Notes: generated from the letters alone by a model not told the origin. Numbered from the stretch's first letter, positions 1-9,295 are shown. The stretch: 64,000 nt of DNA from Marinomonas piezotolerans (GCF_003362755.1 NZ_QKRA01000002.1:620001-684000); one strand, 5' to 3'. Numbers and translations are program-made.

Positions 1-1877
1 AGGCTGCGGTGTTCCATGATTAAGCGGGGCAGTTCGTATTGCTCTGCCAACTCTTGCAAGATCGGCTCCGCAGTCGAAGGTTGGCCTTTTGGCGTTTTCT
101 TGATCACGGGCAAGCCTTGTTTCTCAAACAAGATCACTTGCAGTTGCTTCGGTGAGCTGAGGTTGAAGCTTTCACCTGCGGCTTCGTGGGCTTTGATCTC
201 GATTTCTTGTAGCTTGCTGGCGATTTCAGCGCTTTGTGCGTGCAGCAGTTCAGGGTCGATCAATGCGCCAGTTTGTTCCATTTTGGCCAGTACTGGGACG
301 AGTGGCAGTTCGATGTCTTTGAGTACGCTGACCAAATCGCCTTCTTTTTCCAGCTTCGGCATGATGGCTTCGTGCAAGCGTAGGGTGATGTCGGCATCCT
401 CGGCTGCATAGAACGCCGCTTGTTCCAGCTCGATTTGGTTAAAGGTTTTTTGCTTCGCGCCTTTGCCTGCGATTTCTTCAAAGCTCACTGTGGTGTGGCC
501 GAGGAACTTGGTCGCAAGGCTGTCCATGTCATGGCGCGTGGCAGTGGAGTTGAAAATGTAGGACTCCAACATGGTGTCATACGCGATGCCACGCAGGGTA
601 ATGCCGTAGTTGTTGAGCACGTTGGCGTCGTATTTGAGGTGCTGGCCGACTTTCTTCTGGTTGTCGTCTTCAAGCCAAGGCTTTAATTGCTCAAGTACCC
701 AGTCGCGGTCAAGTTGCTCGGGCGCGCCTTCGTAATCGTGCGCGACGGGAATGTATGCGGCTTTACCGATTTCAACCGAGACACTGACACCGACCAATTC
801 CGCCGCCATGTAGTTGAGCGAGGTGGTTTCCGTGTCGAAGGCAACCAAGTCTGCTTCTTGGATTTTCTTCAGCCACGCATTGAAGCTGTCTTTATCTAAG
901 ACGGTGTCGTAGTCCACATCAATGTTGGCAGCTTGTACCGGCTCATCTTCATTGTCGACGGTGTCGTCGGCTTTGCCATGAGCAGGCGCTTTATCGATGT
1001 CGCGTAGCCAGGTTTTGAATTCCAGCTTTTGGAACCACTCTCTTAGGGCTTCTTTATTGATCTCTTCGTTTTTCAAGGTGTGCGGATCAAATGGCAGTTC
1101 GACGTCGCATTTGATGGTGGCCAAGGTGTAAGACAACTCCGCCATGTCTTGGTTGTCTTCCATCTTTTTCTTCATGGTTTTTGAACCACGGAAGCCCAGT
1201 GCGGCGATGTCGTCTAAGCGCTGGTAGATCTCTTTGATGGAGCCAATACCTTGCAGTAGGGCAAGGGCGGTTTTCTCGCCTACACCCGGTACGCCCGGGA
1301 TGTTATCGACTTTATCGCCCATCAGAGCTAAGTAATCGATGATCAGCTCAGGCGGAATGCCGAATTTGTCTTTGACGCCCGCCACGTCCATCACGGTGTC
1401 GGTCATGGTGTTGACCAAGGTGACTTTGTCGGTCACGAGCTGCGCCATGTCTTTGTCGCCCGTTGAAACGATGACTTCACGACCCTCAGCACCCACTTGT
1501 TTGGCGATGGTGCCGATCACGTCGTCGGCTTCAACGCCATCGATGACCACAAGTGGTAATCCCATGGCTTCGATCATACGGTGGATCGGTTCGATCTGTA
1601 CGCGCAGATCGTCTGGCATCGGTGGGCGCTGGGCTTTGTATTCGCTGTAAATCTCATCGCGGAAGGTTTTACCCTTGGCATCAAAGATCACCACGATGGG
1701 GGAGTTGGGGTAGCTGTTAATTAGGCTGCGGATCATGCTGATCACACCGCGTGCCGCGTTGGTGGGTTGGCCATCGCTGGTGGTTAACGGTGGAATCGCG
1801 TGAAAAGCACGGTATAGGTAAGACGAGCCATCTACCAAAACCATAGGGGAAGTGCTTGTGAGTGTGTCCGTAGCCAA
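1..1877 (-). CDS. polA: DNA polymerase I (5' part of gene, about 625 codons visible)
   Basis: PolA fills gaps and removes RNA primers in replication and repair. The visible part holds the 5' nuclease domain (LVDGSSYLYRAFH near residues 14-26, EADD near 113, TGDKDMAQLV near 140, helix-hairpin-helix DNIPGVPGVGEK near 192). It also holds the 3'-5' exonuclease with its acidic residues present: DTETT near 346, GQHLKYD near 415, YAAEDAD near 492. The start of the polymerase domain follows; palm and fingers lie off the window. I chose a TTG start at 1877 because AGAGG lies 7 bases upstream and the N-terminus then matches the family length. An in-frame ATG at 1844 would leave only two residues before VDGSSYLYR. 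Identity is certain; only the exact start is open. Confidence 0.97.
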   Translation of the reverse strand, partial: MATDTLTSTSPMVLVDGSSYLYRAFHAIPPLTTSDGQPTNAARGVISMIRSLINSYPNSPIVVIFDAKGKTFRDEIYSEYKAQRPPMPDDLRVQIEPIHRMIEAMGLPLVVIDGVEADDVIGTIAKQVGAEGREVIVSTGDKDMAQLVTDKVTLVNTMTDTVMDVAGVKDKFGIPPELIIDYLALMGDKVDNIPGVPGVGEKTALALLQGIGSIKEIYQRLDDIAALGFRGSKTMKKKMEDNQDMAELSYTLATIKCDVELPFDPHTLKNEEINKEALREWFQKLEFKTWLRDIDKAPAHGKADDTVDNEDEPVQAANIDVDYDTVLDKDSFNAWLKKIQEADLVAFDTETTSLNYMAAELVGVSVSVEIGKAAYIPVAHDYEGAPEQLDRDWVLEQLKPWLEDDNQKKVGQHLKYDANVLNNYGITLRGIAYDTMLESYIFNSTATRHDMDSLATKFLGHTTVSFEEIAGKGAKQKTFNQIELEQAAFYAAEDADITLRLHEAIMPKLEKEGDLVSVLKDIELPLVPVLAKMEQTGALIDPELLHAQSAEIASKLQEIEIKAHEAAGESFNLSSPKQLQVILFEKQGLPVIKKTPKGQPSTAEPILQELAEQYELPRLIMEHRS

Positions 1878-1967
1878 AATAAAACCTCTGTTATAAAACG
1901 CCGTAATTGTTGCCTATTCTAGGGCGTTCAACAGAAATTTACAGTGCTCTTTTGCCCTAACCTTGGT

Positions 1968-3116
1968 TTATTGGCTAATTGTCAGAGGTTCCTGCGGTTG
2001 CTTGATGACTACTTGGTTGCGGCCTTGGCGTTTTGCGGTATACAGACAGGCATCAGCATTGCGGATAATCGTGTCAATATCGCTGGATTGTAGGTTCGGT
2101 GCAGCGCCGATGCTGCATGTTATGTGACCAACGCTCGGGAAAAGTACCTCACGGATTGAGTTGAGGCAGTCATCCGCTACCTTTTGTACGTCGCTGGCCG
2201 ACATGTCCTTGAGTAGGATGACAAACTCATCTCCGCCCCAGCGTGCAAGGCAGCTTTGTTCTGGTATATGAGAGCCCAAAACCTGTGATACGTGCTTGAG
2301 GACTGCGTCGCCCGTTTCGTGGCCGTGGGTGTCATTGATGTATTTAAAGTGATCAATATCGATAATAAGACCGCTGACATCGGGCGTTTTGCTTTCGTCA
2401 CGAGACAGCCAAGAAATTAAACCGCGTCGGTTGCAAATGTCTGTCAGCTCATCGTATTCCGCCTGTCGACGCGATCGTTGCAAGTTATCTTGTACTTGTG
2501 AGAAGCGTGCGATGAGTTTTCGCTGATAGGTTAAAATGATCAATAGAATGAATCCGCCTGGGCCAAAAAAGATCAACATCTCTCGGCCTCTGGGCGTGTT
2601 CAGTTCTACGGAGTGGGTGAGTAAATACACCATAATCGGGGTGCATACTAGTCCCCAAGTGATGAGGACAAAGCGTAACCAAGACCTTGGCGCTTTTACG
2701 ACCAACGCAGCCGATGCGATGAGCATGATGCCGCTGACCGGTGGAAACTCATCGATGAAGGCCCAGCTACTCCAAACGGCACCAACGGTAAAATACCAAG
2801 CGGGGGTTATGAAGGCGTAGGCATTCAATATGACTAAGGCTTTAATGACGTTTGGCTGGTGGTGTTTGGGATCTTGATGAAAATAGATCAGAAAGCTTGT
2901 AATGGCGATACCGCTGCTGATGGGGATCACATAGTCTATGATATGGCCGGTTTGGGTAATCATATTGAATACGCCAATCGATACAGTAAAGACACTATAG
3001 AAAGACAACGCAATGTAGGTGGCTCTAGTCGAGAAGACCAATTGATACATAAACATTAACCCATTGTGACTGGCTGTGCGTCTCGTATTCATCTTTCGAC
3101 AAAGACAGGGGCACAT
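1968..3116 (-). CDS. membrane-bound diguanylate cyclase (GGDEF)
   Basis: This 382-residue protein probably makes cyclic di-GMP from two GTP. The N-terminal 200 residues hold about six hydrophobic segments that do not resemble a sensor domain I can name. A short helical linker follows, then a GGDEF domain starting at DELTDICNRRG, with an intact active-site loop RWGGDEF near residue 293. The position of the usual RxxD inhibitory site reads PEQS, so product feedback through that site is unlikely. The start is uncertain: ATG codons at residues 1, 9 and 21 are all possible. It stands alone between polA and thrB and its signal is unknown. Confidence 0.9.
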   Translation of the reverse strand: MCPCLCRKMNTRRTASHNGLMFMYQLVFSTRATYIALSFYSVFTVSIGVFNMITQTGHIIDYVIPISSGIAITSFLIYFHQDPKHHQPNVIKALVILNAYAFITPAWYFTVGAVWSSWAFIDEFPPVSGIMLIASAALVVKAPRSWLRFVLITWGLVCTPIMVYLLTHSVELNTPRGREMLIFFGPGGFILLIILTYQRKLIARFSQVQDNLQRSRRQAEYDELTDICNRRGLISWLSRDESKTPDVSGLIIDIDHFKYINDTHGHETGDAVLKHVSQVLGSHIPEQSCLARWGGDEFVILLKDMSASDVQKVADDCLNSIREVLFPSVGHITCSIGAAPNLQSSDIDTIIRNADACLYTAKRQGRNQVVIKQPQEPLTISQ

Positions 3117-3299
3117 CTATCCGTTGATTTTAGTATGCCAGCGTTTACAAGCGATGTCTGCACGTTAAAAATATTACCGCAGTTAGCGCAACGCTTAGGC
3201 GAGGTTTTTATCATAACGAATTGACCTTTTTGCTCTTATTGTGGAGCATAAGCGCTCTAAGGCAATTACGCTCGATTTTTCATAATTTAGGTGCATCTC

Positions 3300-4262
3300 T
3301 TGGCGGTTTACACAACTCTCACGGACTCTGACATGCGCGGCCTCGTGGCCGATTATTACTTAGGTGAATTAGTGTCATTCCAAGGCATTTCTGGCGGTGT
3401 GGAAAACACCAACTATTTTCTCACGACGACGACAGGCAAGTATGTCTTAACCTTGTTTGAAGAGTTTGAGTTAGAAGAAGTGCCGTATTTTTTAGATGTT
3501 GTCGCGCACCTGAAACATAAGGGCTTTAATGTTCCTGCGGCGTTGATCGATAATCATGGTGAACGTTTACGTGTGGTGAAGGGACGCCCTGCGATCATCG
3601 TTGATTGCTTCGCTGGTGGGTTGTTAGAAGGGACCACGGTTGAAAGCTGCCGTTTGATGGGGAAAGTGCTGGCGCAGTTGCACAGTGCCGGGATGGATTT
3701 TCCTGAACATCGCGAAAGCCACCGCGGTATGGATTGGTGGCGCGCTACGTCCAAATCTTTGGCCCCTGAGTTGCCGCCAGAGCAGTCTCGTTTATTACTG
3801 GAGCAAATCGCAGAGTTTGACACCTTCATCGGCGAGTACGACGATCAGTTGGCAAAAGGCACTATTCATGGGGACTTGTTTTACAACAATACCTTGTTTG
3901 AAGGCGATCAGCTGTCTGCCATCATCGACTTTTACAATGCCTGTTATTCGTGGTTGATGTACGACTTAGCCATTGTCGTCAATGATTGGTGTACCGACTT
4001 CAGTACGGGTGAACTGGATATGGATAAGTACCACGCGTTGATTAATGAGTATGTTCATGAGCGCAAGCCGAGCGCTGCTGAGATTGTGTCTTGGCCGCAC
4101 ATGCTGCGTATTGCAGGCGTGCGTTTTTGGTTGTCTCGCCTCGAAGCATGGCATGGTGCTAAAGATGACCCAGAGCGCCTTGCCCAGCAACATGACCCTG
4201 AAGAATTTCAGCGTATCGTAGCCTCTCGGGTACGCTTTGCTCCTAGCTTGATGGAGAACTAG
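3300..4262 (+). CDS. thrB: homoserine kinase, choline-kinase-like type
   Basis: The enzyme phosphorylates L-homoserine with ATP in threonine synthesis. It belongs to the APH/choline kinase fold (COG2334 type), not the GHMP fold of E. coli ThrB. The family signature begins AVYTTLTD and continues ISGGVENTNYF and YVLTLFE. The catalytic loop is HGDLFYNN and the metal site IIDFYNA. I prefer a TTG start at 3300, giving MAVYTTLTD, because AGGTG sits 6 bases upstream; a GTG at 3291 lacks a ribosome site. The product is 320 residues, normal for the family. The DUF1007 gene starts immediately after the stop, so the two are probably co-transcribed. Confidence 0.93.
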   Translation: MAVYTTLTDSDMRGLVADYYLGELVSFQGISGGVENTNYFLTTTTGKYVLTLFEEFELEEVPYFLDVVAHLKHKGFNVPAALIDNHGERLRVVKGRPAIIVDCFAGGLLEGTTVESCRLMGKVLAQLHSAGMDFPEHRESHRGMDWWRATSKSLAPELPPEQSRLLLEQIAEFDTFIGEYDDQLAKGTIHGDLFYNNTLFEGDQLSAIIDFYNACYSWLMYDLAIVVNDWCTDFSTGELDMDKYHALINEYVHERKPSAAEIVSWPHMLRIAGVRFWLSRLEAWHGAKDDPERLAQQHDPEEFQRIVASRVRFAPSLMEN

Positions 4263-4841
4263 ATGATGTGGCGTGGTGTGCTGACTTCTCTACTGGTATC
4301 CGGTGTGGCAAGCTTGCCACAGGCGGTCTCTGCGCACCCACATATTTGGATTGATTCGTATTACCAGATTAACCTTGCCCAACCTGTCGTTAAAACGCTT
4401 AATGCCCATTGGACATTTGATTTGTTTTCGAGCATGGATATGTTGATCGCGTTTGACACAAATGCCGACGGCAAACTGGAAGGCCAAGAAAAAGCTGAGG
4501 CGGCGCAAGCCATGACCAACCTTGCGCAGTATGGCTATTTTCTAAAAATTGAAGTGGATGACGAGCCGATCAAACCGGATCTGGTCACGATCACCGACCT
4601 TGATGTGAAAGATCAGCAATTAACCGTCGATTTAGGGATATCGTTGCCCGACGCGGTGGATTTAAGGGACCACCCTCTGCGCTTAGGTTTCGGCGACAGT
4701 GAAAATTATTTTGCACTGGTGATCCCTGATGATGGCTTGATTCAGCTAACGGGGATCTTAGCGGAAACCTGTACCCCCACGCCTGCAAAAGCGGATGCCT
4801 TCTATATGGAAGGTTGGGTCGACGTAACGTGCGATCCTTAG
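4263..4841 (+). CDS. DUF1007 family periplasmic protein
   Basis: This is a 192-residue exported protein with a signal peptide ending near AVSA and a mature N-terminus HPHIWID, the hallmark of DUF1007. An acidic loop DTNADGKLEGQE resembles an EF-hand and may bind a divalent cation. The biochemical role is unknown. Family members are often encoded beside NicO-type nickel/cobalt/zinc transporters, and one lies 1.4 kb downstream, separated by lysE- and marC-type genes. A supporting role in periplasmic metal handling is therefore an inference from context. The ATG directly follows the thrB stop codon. Confidence 0.85.
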   Translation: MMWRGVLTSLLVSGVASLPQAVSAHPHIWIDSYYQINLAQPVVKTLNAHWTFDLFSSMDMLIAFDTNADGKLEGQEKAEAAQAMTNLAQYGYFLKIEVDDEPIKPDLVTITDLDVKDQQLTVDLGISLPDAVDLRDHPLRLGFGDSENYFALVIPDDGLIQLTGILAETCTPTPAKADAFYMEGWVDVTCDP

Positions 4842-4874
4842 CGTGTCTCCCATGATTCATTTGAGAACCCAACA

Positions 4875-5507
4875 ATGCTAGAGCACTTTCAATGGCTACC
4901 GTTTCTATTGGCGATCTCTGTGCTCACCATGAGTCCTGGAGTCGATACTCTTCTTGTATTGCGTAGTTCTGCGGTCGCGGGGTGGCGCGTGGGGTTCGTT
5001 TGCAGTTTAGGCATTTGCTTAGGATTGTTTGCCCATGCGACCATTTCTGCCTTGGGCTTATCGGTTATTTTGCTAGGATCTGCGACCTTATTTACCGCTT
5101 TTAAAATGGCTGGCGCCTTGTATTTGGCCTATCTTGGCATTCAAGCGTTACGCAGTGCGTTGCGACCCCAAGGGTTAACGCTAACGCTCCCAAAAGGTCG
5201 TGAAATCACTGCGAGCAGCGCGTTTCGTCAAGGCATCTTGTCAAATGTTCTGAATCCTAAGACCATCGTTTTTTACATGGCGTTTTTGCCCCAATTCATT
5301 GACCCAGCGTATTCGGCTGTGGCGCAATCCCTATTTATGGCCGCACTTCATTTTATCATAGCGATGGTGTGGCAAACGTTTCTCGCCGTGATGGTTCATC
5401 GCGCGCGAGTTTGGCTGGCGCGACCAAAAGTCGCGCAAGTCTTGGACAGCATCACCGGCGTATTGCTGGTGGGCTTTGGCGTAAAACTGGCACTGACTCA
5501 GCGCTGA
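4875..5507 (+). CDS. LysE/RhtB family amino-acid exporter
   Basis: This is a 210-residue inner-membrane protein with about six hydrophobic segments. Family motifs are visible: MSPGVDTLLVLRSSAVAG near the N-terminus, GALYLAYLGIQALRS in the middle and GILSNVLNPKTIVFYMAFLPQF. Relatives export amino acids or homoserine and its lactone. The proximity of thrB makes homoserine or threonine a reasonable guess, but the sequence alone does not fix the substrate. It lies 33 bases after the DUF1007 gene on the same strand. Confidence 0.9.
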   Translation: MLEHFQWLPFLLAISVLTMSPGVDTLLVLRSSAVAGWRVGFVCSLGICLGLFAHATISALGLSVILLGSATLFTAFKMAGALYLAYLGIQALRSALRPQGLTLTLPKGREITASSAFRQGILSNVLNPKTIVFYMAFLPQFIDPAYSAVAQSLFMAALHFIIAMVWQTFLAVMVHRARVWLARPKVAQVLDSITGVLLVGFGVKLALTQR

Positions 5508-5541
5508 TCGCGTTGGTCGTGCATACTGGATATTCCCTTTC

Positions 5542-6150
5542 ATGAGTTTATTGATTTCGACTTGGATTAAGTTCTTTTTCCTTTTTGCCCCGTTTTTTGT
5601 GTTATCGATGTTTTTGGCATTGACCCGTGGCGATACGCCGCAGGTTCGTAAAAGTGTCGCCAATAAGGCGATCATTGCTGCCCTGGCCATCGCGTTAGTG
5701 TTGATGTTTTTCGGCAGTGCGTTATTCGACGTGCTGGGGATTACATTGGATTCGTTTCGTATTGGGTCTGGCATCTTGCTGTTTATGTCTGCAATCAGTC
5801 TCGTTCGAGACGGCACTCGCAATCATGCCACGGGCATGCCCAGCGAAGAGCGTGACGATGTATCGGTCGTGCCGCTGGCGGTGCCGACGATTATTGGCCC
5901 AGCAACCATAGGTACGATCCTCGTTTACGGGGCGGAATTTCAAGGCTGGGATTTAGTGATCGGCGTCCTAGGGTTGGTTGGCGCGTTGTTGACCTTGGGC
6001 ATCATTTTGTATTCTGGCTCGCTGATCGAGAAACTATTGGGGCGTACGGGACTGAATATCCTATCTAAGATTACTGGCTTGATTTTGGCCGCGATGGCCG
6101 CGCAGATCTTTATGGGCGGTGTCATGGGGTTTTTAACGCCGGCCTCCTAA
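5542..6150 (+). CDS. MarC family inner-membrane protein
   Basis: This is a 202-residue hydrophobic protein with six predicted membrane segments and the MarC/YhcE/YhgN pattern: FFLFAPFFVLSMFLALT at the start, PLAVPTIIGPATIGTI in the middle and ILSKITGLILAAMAAQIFMGG at the end. The function of this family is not established; the old link to multiple antibiotic resistance was withdrawn. It follows the LysE-type gene by 34 bases and is probably the last gene of the thrB run, since a hairpin lies just downstream. Confidence 0.9.
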   Translation: MSLLISTWIKFFFLFAPFFVLSMFLALTRGDTPQVRKSVANKAIIAALAIALVLMFFGSALFDVLGITLDSFRIGSGILLFMSAISLVRDGTRNHATGMPSEERDDVSVVPLAVPTIIGPATIGTILVYGAEFQGWDLVIGVLGLVGALLTLGIILYSGSLIEKLLGRTGLNILSKITGLILAAMAAQIFMGGVMGFLTPAS

Positions 6151-6163
6151 TCGGTTTTGTTGG

Positions 6164-6185
6164 CTGGGCGTCGTTAGACGCCCAG
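6164..6185 (+). terminator. stem-loop after marC-type gene
   Basis: A perfect inverted repeat CTGGGCGTC/GACGCCCAG (9-bp arms, GTTA loop) begins 14 bases after the marC-type stop codon. It lacks a following T run, so strength as an intrinsic terminator is doubtful. Its place before the zinc operon promoter suggests it ends the upstream unit. Confidence 0.5.
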
Positions 6186-6237
6186 TCATCCCTCTCTATT
6201 TCCTCTATTGACGTGTGAAACGTCTTCAAGCTAGGTT

Positions 6238-6267
6238 TTGGTTGTTATAACATAACAACACGATAAT
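6238..6267 (+). promoter_or_regulatory. zinc operon promoter with Zur operator
   Basis: A perfect palindrome GTTGTTAT-AAC-ATAACAAC occupies 6241-6259. Its core GTTAT..ATAAC matches the known gammaproteobacterial Zur box. It lies between a plausible -35 (TTGGTT, 6238) and -10 (GATAAT, 6262) with an 18-bp spacer, so a bound repressor would block RNA polymerase. The second gene of the operon encodes Zur, which implies autoregulation and zinc repression of the whole operon. Operator assignment rests on sequence match and context. Confidence 0.82.
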
Positions 6268-6290
6268 ACTTTATGAAACGGGAGTACAAT

Positions 6291-7202
6291 GTGCGCTTTC
6301 TCCAATGGCTGAGTATCGGCGTGTTGCTTGCCTCAAGTAGCGCTTGGGCGGCTGATCAAGTCGCCGTGTTTGAAATGGGGCGTTGGGTAATGGAGCAGCA
6401 GCGTGACTTCCATCGTGAGCTGGCGCGTCTAATTCAATCTTTGGCACGCCAAGAAGATCCGTTACTGATCGGCAGCTTGATGGTTGCGAGCTTTTTGTAT
6501 GGCGTGTTTCATGCGGCGGGGCCGGGTCACGGTAAAGCTGTGATTGCGTCGTATATGTTGGCTACGAAAGCACCATTTCGAAAAGGCGTACAGTTGGCGT
6601 TTAGCTCGGCGTTATTACAAGGTATTGTGGCCATTGCCTTGGTCTTTATGTTGTCGCAAGTATTTGCCTTAGCGGGCATGGTGACCGAGACCACCCGTGT
6701 GCTCGAAATGGCATCCTACATTGCGATTGGCGCGATAGGTGTGTGGATGCTTTGGCGTATAGCGCGGGGCAAATCTAGCTGTGGTCATGACCATAGCCAT
6801 GATGCCGACGCGCATTGCGAACACGATCATCATCATGACTCTTCTTGTCACCATGGATCTAAAGTCGATAAAACAGCCCAGCGCAGTACATGGGCGATGG
6901 TCACCGCGATTGGTATTCGCCCGTGCACGGGGGCGGTGTTAGTGTTGTTGTTTTCCAGCAGCACAGACATTTTGCATTGGGGGATGGTTGCGACCATGGT
7001 GATGGCGTTAGGAACGGCGATTACGGTGTCAGCATTAGCGCTAATTAGTGTGGCGTTGCGGGATGCGAGTATTGGTTTAACGCCCTCTGTATGGCGAACG
7101 CGTTTAACCCAGATATTGGGTGTGATTGCCGCGTTACTCTTAATTTTTATCAGTGTCACGATGATCTACAGTGACTTACAAATAGCAGGGCGGGCATTTT
7201 AA
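6291..7202 (+). CDS. NicO-type metal transporter with His-rich loop
   Basis: This 303-residue inner-membrane protein belongs to the NicO/RcnA/NreB group. It has a signal-like N-terminus ending AWA and the motif HAAGPGHGKAVIASY. A cytoplasmic-loop-sized His/Asp/Cys stretch lies at about residues 162-187, followed by GIRPCTGAVLVL. Classical members export nickel and cobalt. Here it is first in a Zur-controlled operon with zur and znuCB, so zinc is the likelier metal and the direction of transport is open. I prefer GTG at 6291 because GGGAG lies 6 bases upstream; the ATG at 6273 has no ribosome site. The stop overlaps the zur start by one base. Confidence 0.88.
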   Translation: MRFLQWLSIGVLLASSSAWAADQVAVFEMGRWVMEQQRDFHRELARLIQSLARQEDPLLIGSLMVASFLYGVFHAAGPGHGKAVIASYMLATKAPFRKGVQLAFSSALLQGIVAIALVFMLSQVFALAGMVTETTRVLEMASYIAIGAIGVWMLWRIARGKSSCGHDHSHDADAHCEHDHHHDSSCHHGSKVDKTAQRSTWAMVTAIGIRPCTGAVLVLLFSSSTDILHWGMVATMVMALGTAITVSALALISVALRDASIGLTPSVWRTRLTQILGVIAALLLIFISVTMIYSDLQIAGRAF

Positions 7203-7690
7203 TGACCGAAGAACACCACTCTCACGAGCACAACCATAATCATAATGTGTGTATCGAACAGGCATTAGAAACGGCGGAAACGGTTTGCGCCGAGCAAGGT
7301 CAACGGCTGACCAAAGTGCGCCGCCGCGCGCTGGAATTGATTTGGCAAAGTCATCGCCCTCTGGGGGCTTATCAGTTGTTGGCAAAACTCGCGGAAGAGG
7401 GCTTTAACTCAGCGCCTCCTACCGTCTATCGAGCGCTCGATTTTCTTTTGTCAGCGGGGTTGATCCACAAAGTAGAGTCCATGAACGCTTATTTAGGCTG
7501 TGCTCACGCAGATAAACCTCATAAGGGTTATTTTTTGATATGTGACGAATGCCAAAATGTCGCCGAGTTTGACTATCAAGATATCCATCGTTCGCTGATC
7601 GATAAAGCGGCAGAGCAGGGCTTTCAATTACGCGCAGAAACCATTGAATTGACCGGGCTGTGTGCCAATTGCAAAGAGGATGCTGAGTAA
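7202..7690 (+). CDS. zur: zinc uptake regulator, Fur family
   Basis: This 162-residue Fur-family repressor is predicted to bind zinc and the operator at 6241-6259. The winged-helix part includes [14 protein letters not shown] and [22 protein letters not shown]. The structural zinc site is formed by CDEC (near residue 115) and CANC near the C-terminus. An unusual feature is the N-terminal His-rich leader with six His in residues 5-14 ([10 protein letters not shown]), which most Zur proteins lack. Assignment to Zur rather than Fur rests on the operon with znuCB and the Zur-type operator. Start and stop overlap the neighbours (TAATG at both ends), so translation is probably coupled. Confidence 0.92.
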   Translation: MTEEHHSHEHNHNHNVCIEQALETAETVCAEQGQRLTKVRRRALELIWQSHRPLGAYQLLAKLAEEGFNSAPPTVYRALDFLLSAGLIHKVESMNAYLGCAHADKPHKGYFLICDECQNVAEFDYQDIHRSLIDKAAEQGFQLRAETIELTGLCANCKEDAE

Positions 7691-8469
7691 TGAGTACCCG
7701 CTTGGCTGAATTAAAAGACATTAGTATCCAGTTTGGTGATCGTCCCTTGCTGGAGCACATTAATATGTCGCTGCATCAGGGAGAAATCGTCACCTTGATT
7801 GGCCCGAATGGCAGCGGTAAGAGTACTTTGATTCGGACGTTATTGGGATTGCAGTCTCCAACAACGGGTGACGTAATCCGTCATGCCACGTTGCGAATTG
7901 GCTATATGCCACAGAAGTTGCATATTGATCCGACCCTTCCTTTAACCGTTAGGCATTTTCTGGGATTGGTTCGTGGTGTTGACAAACGTGATATTCGTCC
8001 AGCCTTGGAAAAAGTAGGCATCCCGCATTTGGAACAAGCGCAAGTTCAAGTGTTGTCTGGTGGCGAAACGCAACGCTTATTGCTTGCCCGTGCGCTGCTT
8101 AATAAGCCCAATTTATTAGTGCTGGATGAGCCCGTTCAAGGGGTGGATGTAAACGGACAGGTGGAGCTTTATCACCTGATTGCGAGCATCCGTGATGAAC
8201 TCAATTGCGGTGTCTTGATGATCTCTCATGATCTGCATCTCGTGATGGCTCAGACGGACACTGTGGTGTGTATTAACCAGCATGTGTGTTGTTCTGGCTC
8301 ACCCCAGCACGTGAAGGGGCATCCAGCGTATCAAGCCTTGTTTGGCGTGCCAGGTGCGGAAGATTCCATCGCGATTTACGCCCACTCCCATGATCATGTC
8401 CATGATGACAGTGGTGAAGTCGTGGAAGAGGGTCACGTTCACAGTGCAAGTTGCCAGCATCATCATTAA
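7690..8469 (+). CDS. znuC: zinc ABC transporter ATPase
   Basis: This 259-residue ABC ATPase energises zinc import through ZnuB. Walker A is GPNGSGKST, the signature LSGGETQ, Walker B LLVLDEP and the switch His lies in MISHDLH. The tail from about residue 232 onward is rich in His ([22 protein letters not shown]); ZnuC proteins often have some His here but this tail is long. The start overlaps the zur stop. The periplasmic receptor gene znuA, normally part of this cluster, is not found nearby. Confidence 0.95.
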   Translation: MSTRLAELKDISIQFGDRPLLEHINMSLHQGEIVTLIGPNGSGKSTLIRTLLGLQSPTTGDVIRHATLRIGYMPQKLHIDPTLPLTVRHFLGLVRGVDKRDIRPALEKVGIPHLEQAQVQVLSGGETQRLLLARALLNKPNLLVLDEPVQGVDVNGQVELYHLIASIRDELNCGVLMISHDLHLVMAQTDTVVCINQHVCCSGSPQHVKGHPAYQALFGVPGAEDSIAIYAHSHDHVHDDSGEVVEEGHVHSASCQHHH

Positions 8470-8487
8470 ATCCGGAGAGTGTAGAAA

Positions 8488-9279
8488 ATGTTAGAACTAT
8501 TGATGCGTGCACTGATGGGTGGTTTAGGCGTTGCTGCGGTCGCAGGGCCATTAGGTGCGTTTGTGGTGTGGCGACGCATGGCGTACTTTGGAGATACCTT
8601 AGCGCATTCGGCGTTGCTTGGGGTGGCGCTAGGCTTTTTGTTTGATATCAATTTGAATTTGGCGATTATCGCTTTGTGTATCGGTTTAGCGCTGGTGTTG
8701 GTGACGCTGCAAAAAAAGCACATTATCGCGACGGATACGCTGCTTGGCATTTTGGCCCACTCGGCGTTGTCCCTTGGCATGGTGGCAGTGAGTTTCTTGG
8801 ACCATGTACGCATCGATTTGATGGCGTATTTATTTGGCGATTTGCTGGCGATTGGTCAAGGTGATTTGTACTGGATATTTGGGGGGGGCGCGCTGGTACT
8901 GCTGCTGTTGGTGGTATTTTGGAAGCCTTTGTTGGCGGTCACGGTAAATGAGGAGTTGGCGAAAGTCGAAGGCTATCCTGTTGAAGCGATTCGCTTGCTT
9001 TTGATGCTCTTGGTGGCCTTGGTAATTGCTGTGGCGATGAAAATCGTGGGTGTGCTGTTGATCACCTCATTGATGATTATCCCTGCTGCGACCTCTCGTC
9101 GTTTGTCTCGAACACCAGTGCAAATGGCTTGTTTGGCGGGTGTGATTGGGTGTTTGTCAGTCTGCGGCGGGCTTTGGGCATCGTATCAATGGGATACGCC
9201 TACCGGCCCAAGTGTTGTAGTGTGCGCAGCAATGTTGTTTTTAATGGCTTATACATGGCCATTTCGAAAGACAGCCTAA
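8488..9279 (+). CDS. znuB: zinc ABC transporter permease
   Basis: This is a 263-residue ABC-3 family permease with about seven or eight membrane segments. Family motifs include GPLGAFVVWRRMAYFGDTLAHSALLGVALG near the N-terminus, TDTLLGILAHSALSLGMV, and VGVLLITSLMIIPAATSRRLS in the cytoplasmic coupling region. It carries zinc across the inner membrane with ZnuC. It is the last gene of the operon and is followed by a strong terminator. Confidence 0.95.
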   Translation: MLELLMRALMGGLGVAAVAGPLGAFVVWRRMAYFGDTLAHSALLGVALGFLFDINLNLAIIALCIGLALVLVTLQKKHIIATDTLLGILAHSALSLGMVAVSFLDHVRIDLMAYLFGDLLAIGQGDLYWIFGGGALVLLLLVVFWKPLLAVTVNEELAKVEGYPVEAIRLLLMLLVALVIAVAMKIVGVLLITSLMIIPAATSRRLSRTPVQMACLAGVIGCLSVCGGLWASYQWDTPTGPSVVVCAAMLFLMAYTWPFRKTA

Positions 9280-9295
9280 GGCCTGTGAATGAAGC

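Noticed and set aside
16..1650. Several long plus-strand reading frames across the first 1.7 kb
   Set aside because: They lie opposite polA, whose minus-strand translation matches DNA polymerase I motif by motif; the plus-strand products have no recognisable features.
6273..6275. ATG at 6273 as the start of the NicO-type gene
   Set aside because: It lies only six bases after the -10 element and has no ribosome site; GTG at 6291 with GGGAG fits better.
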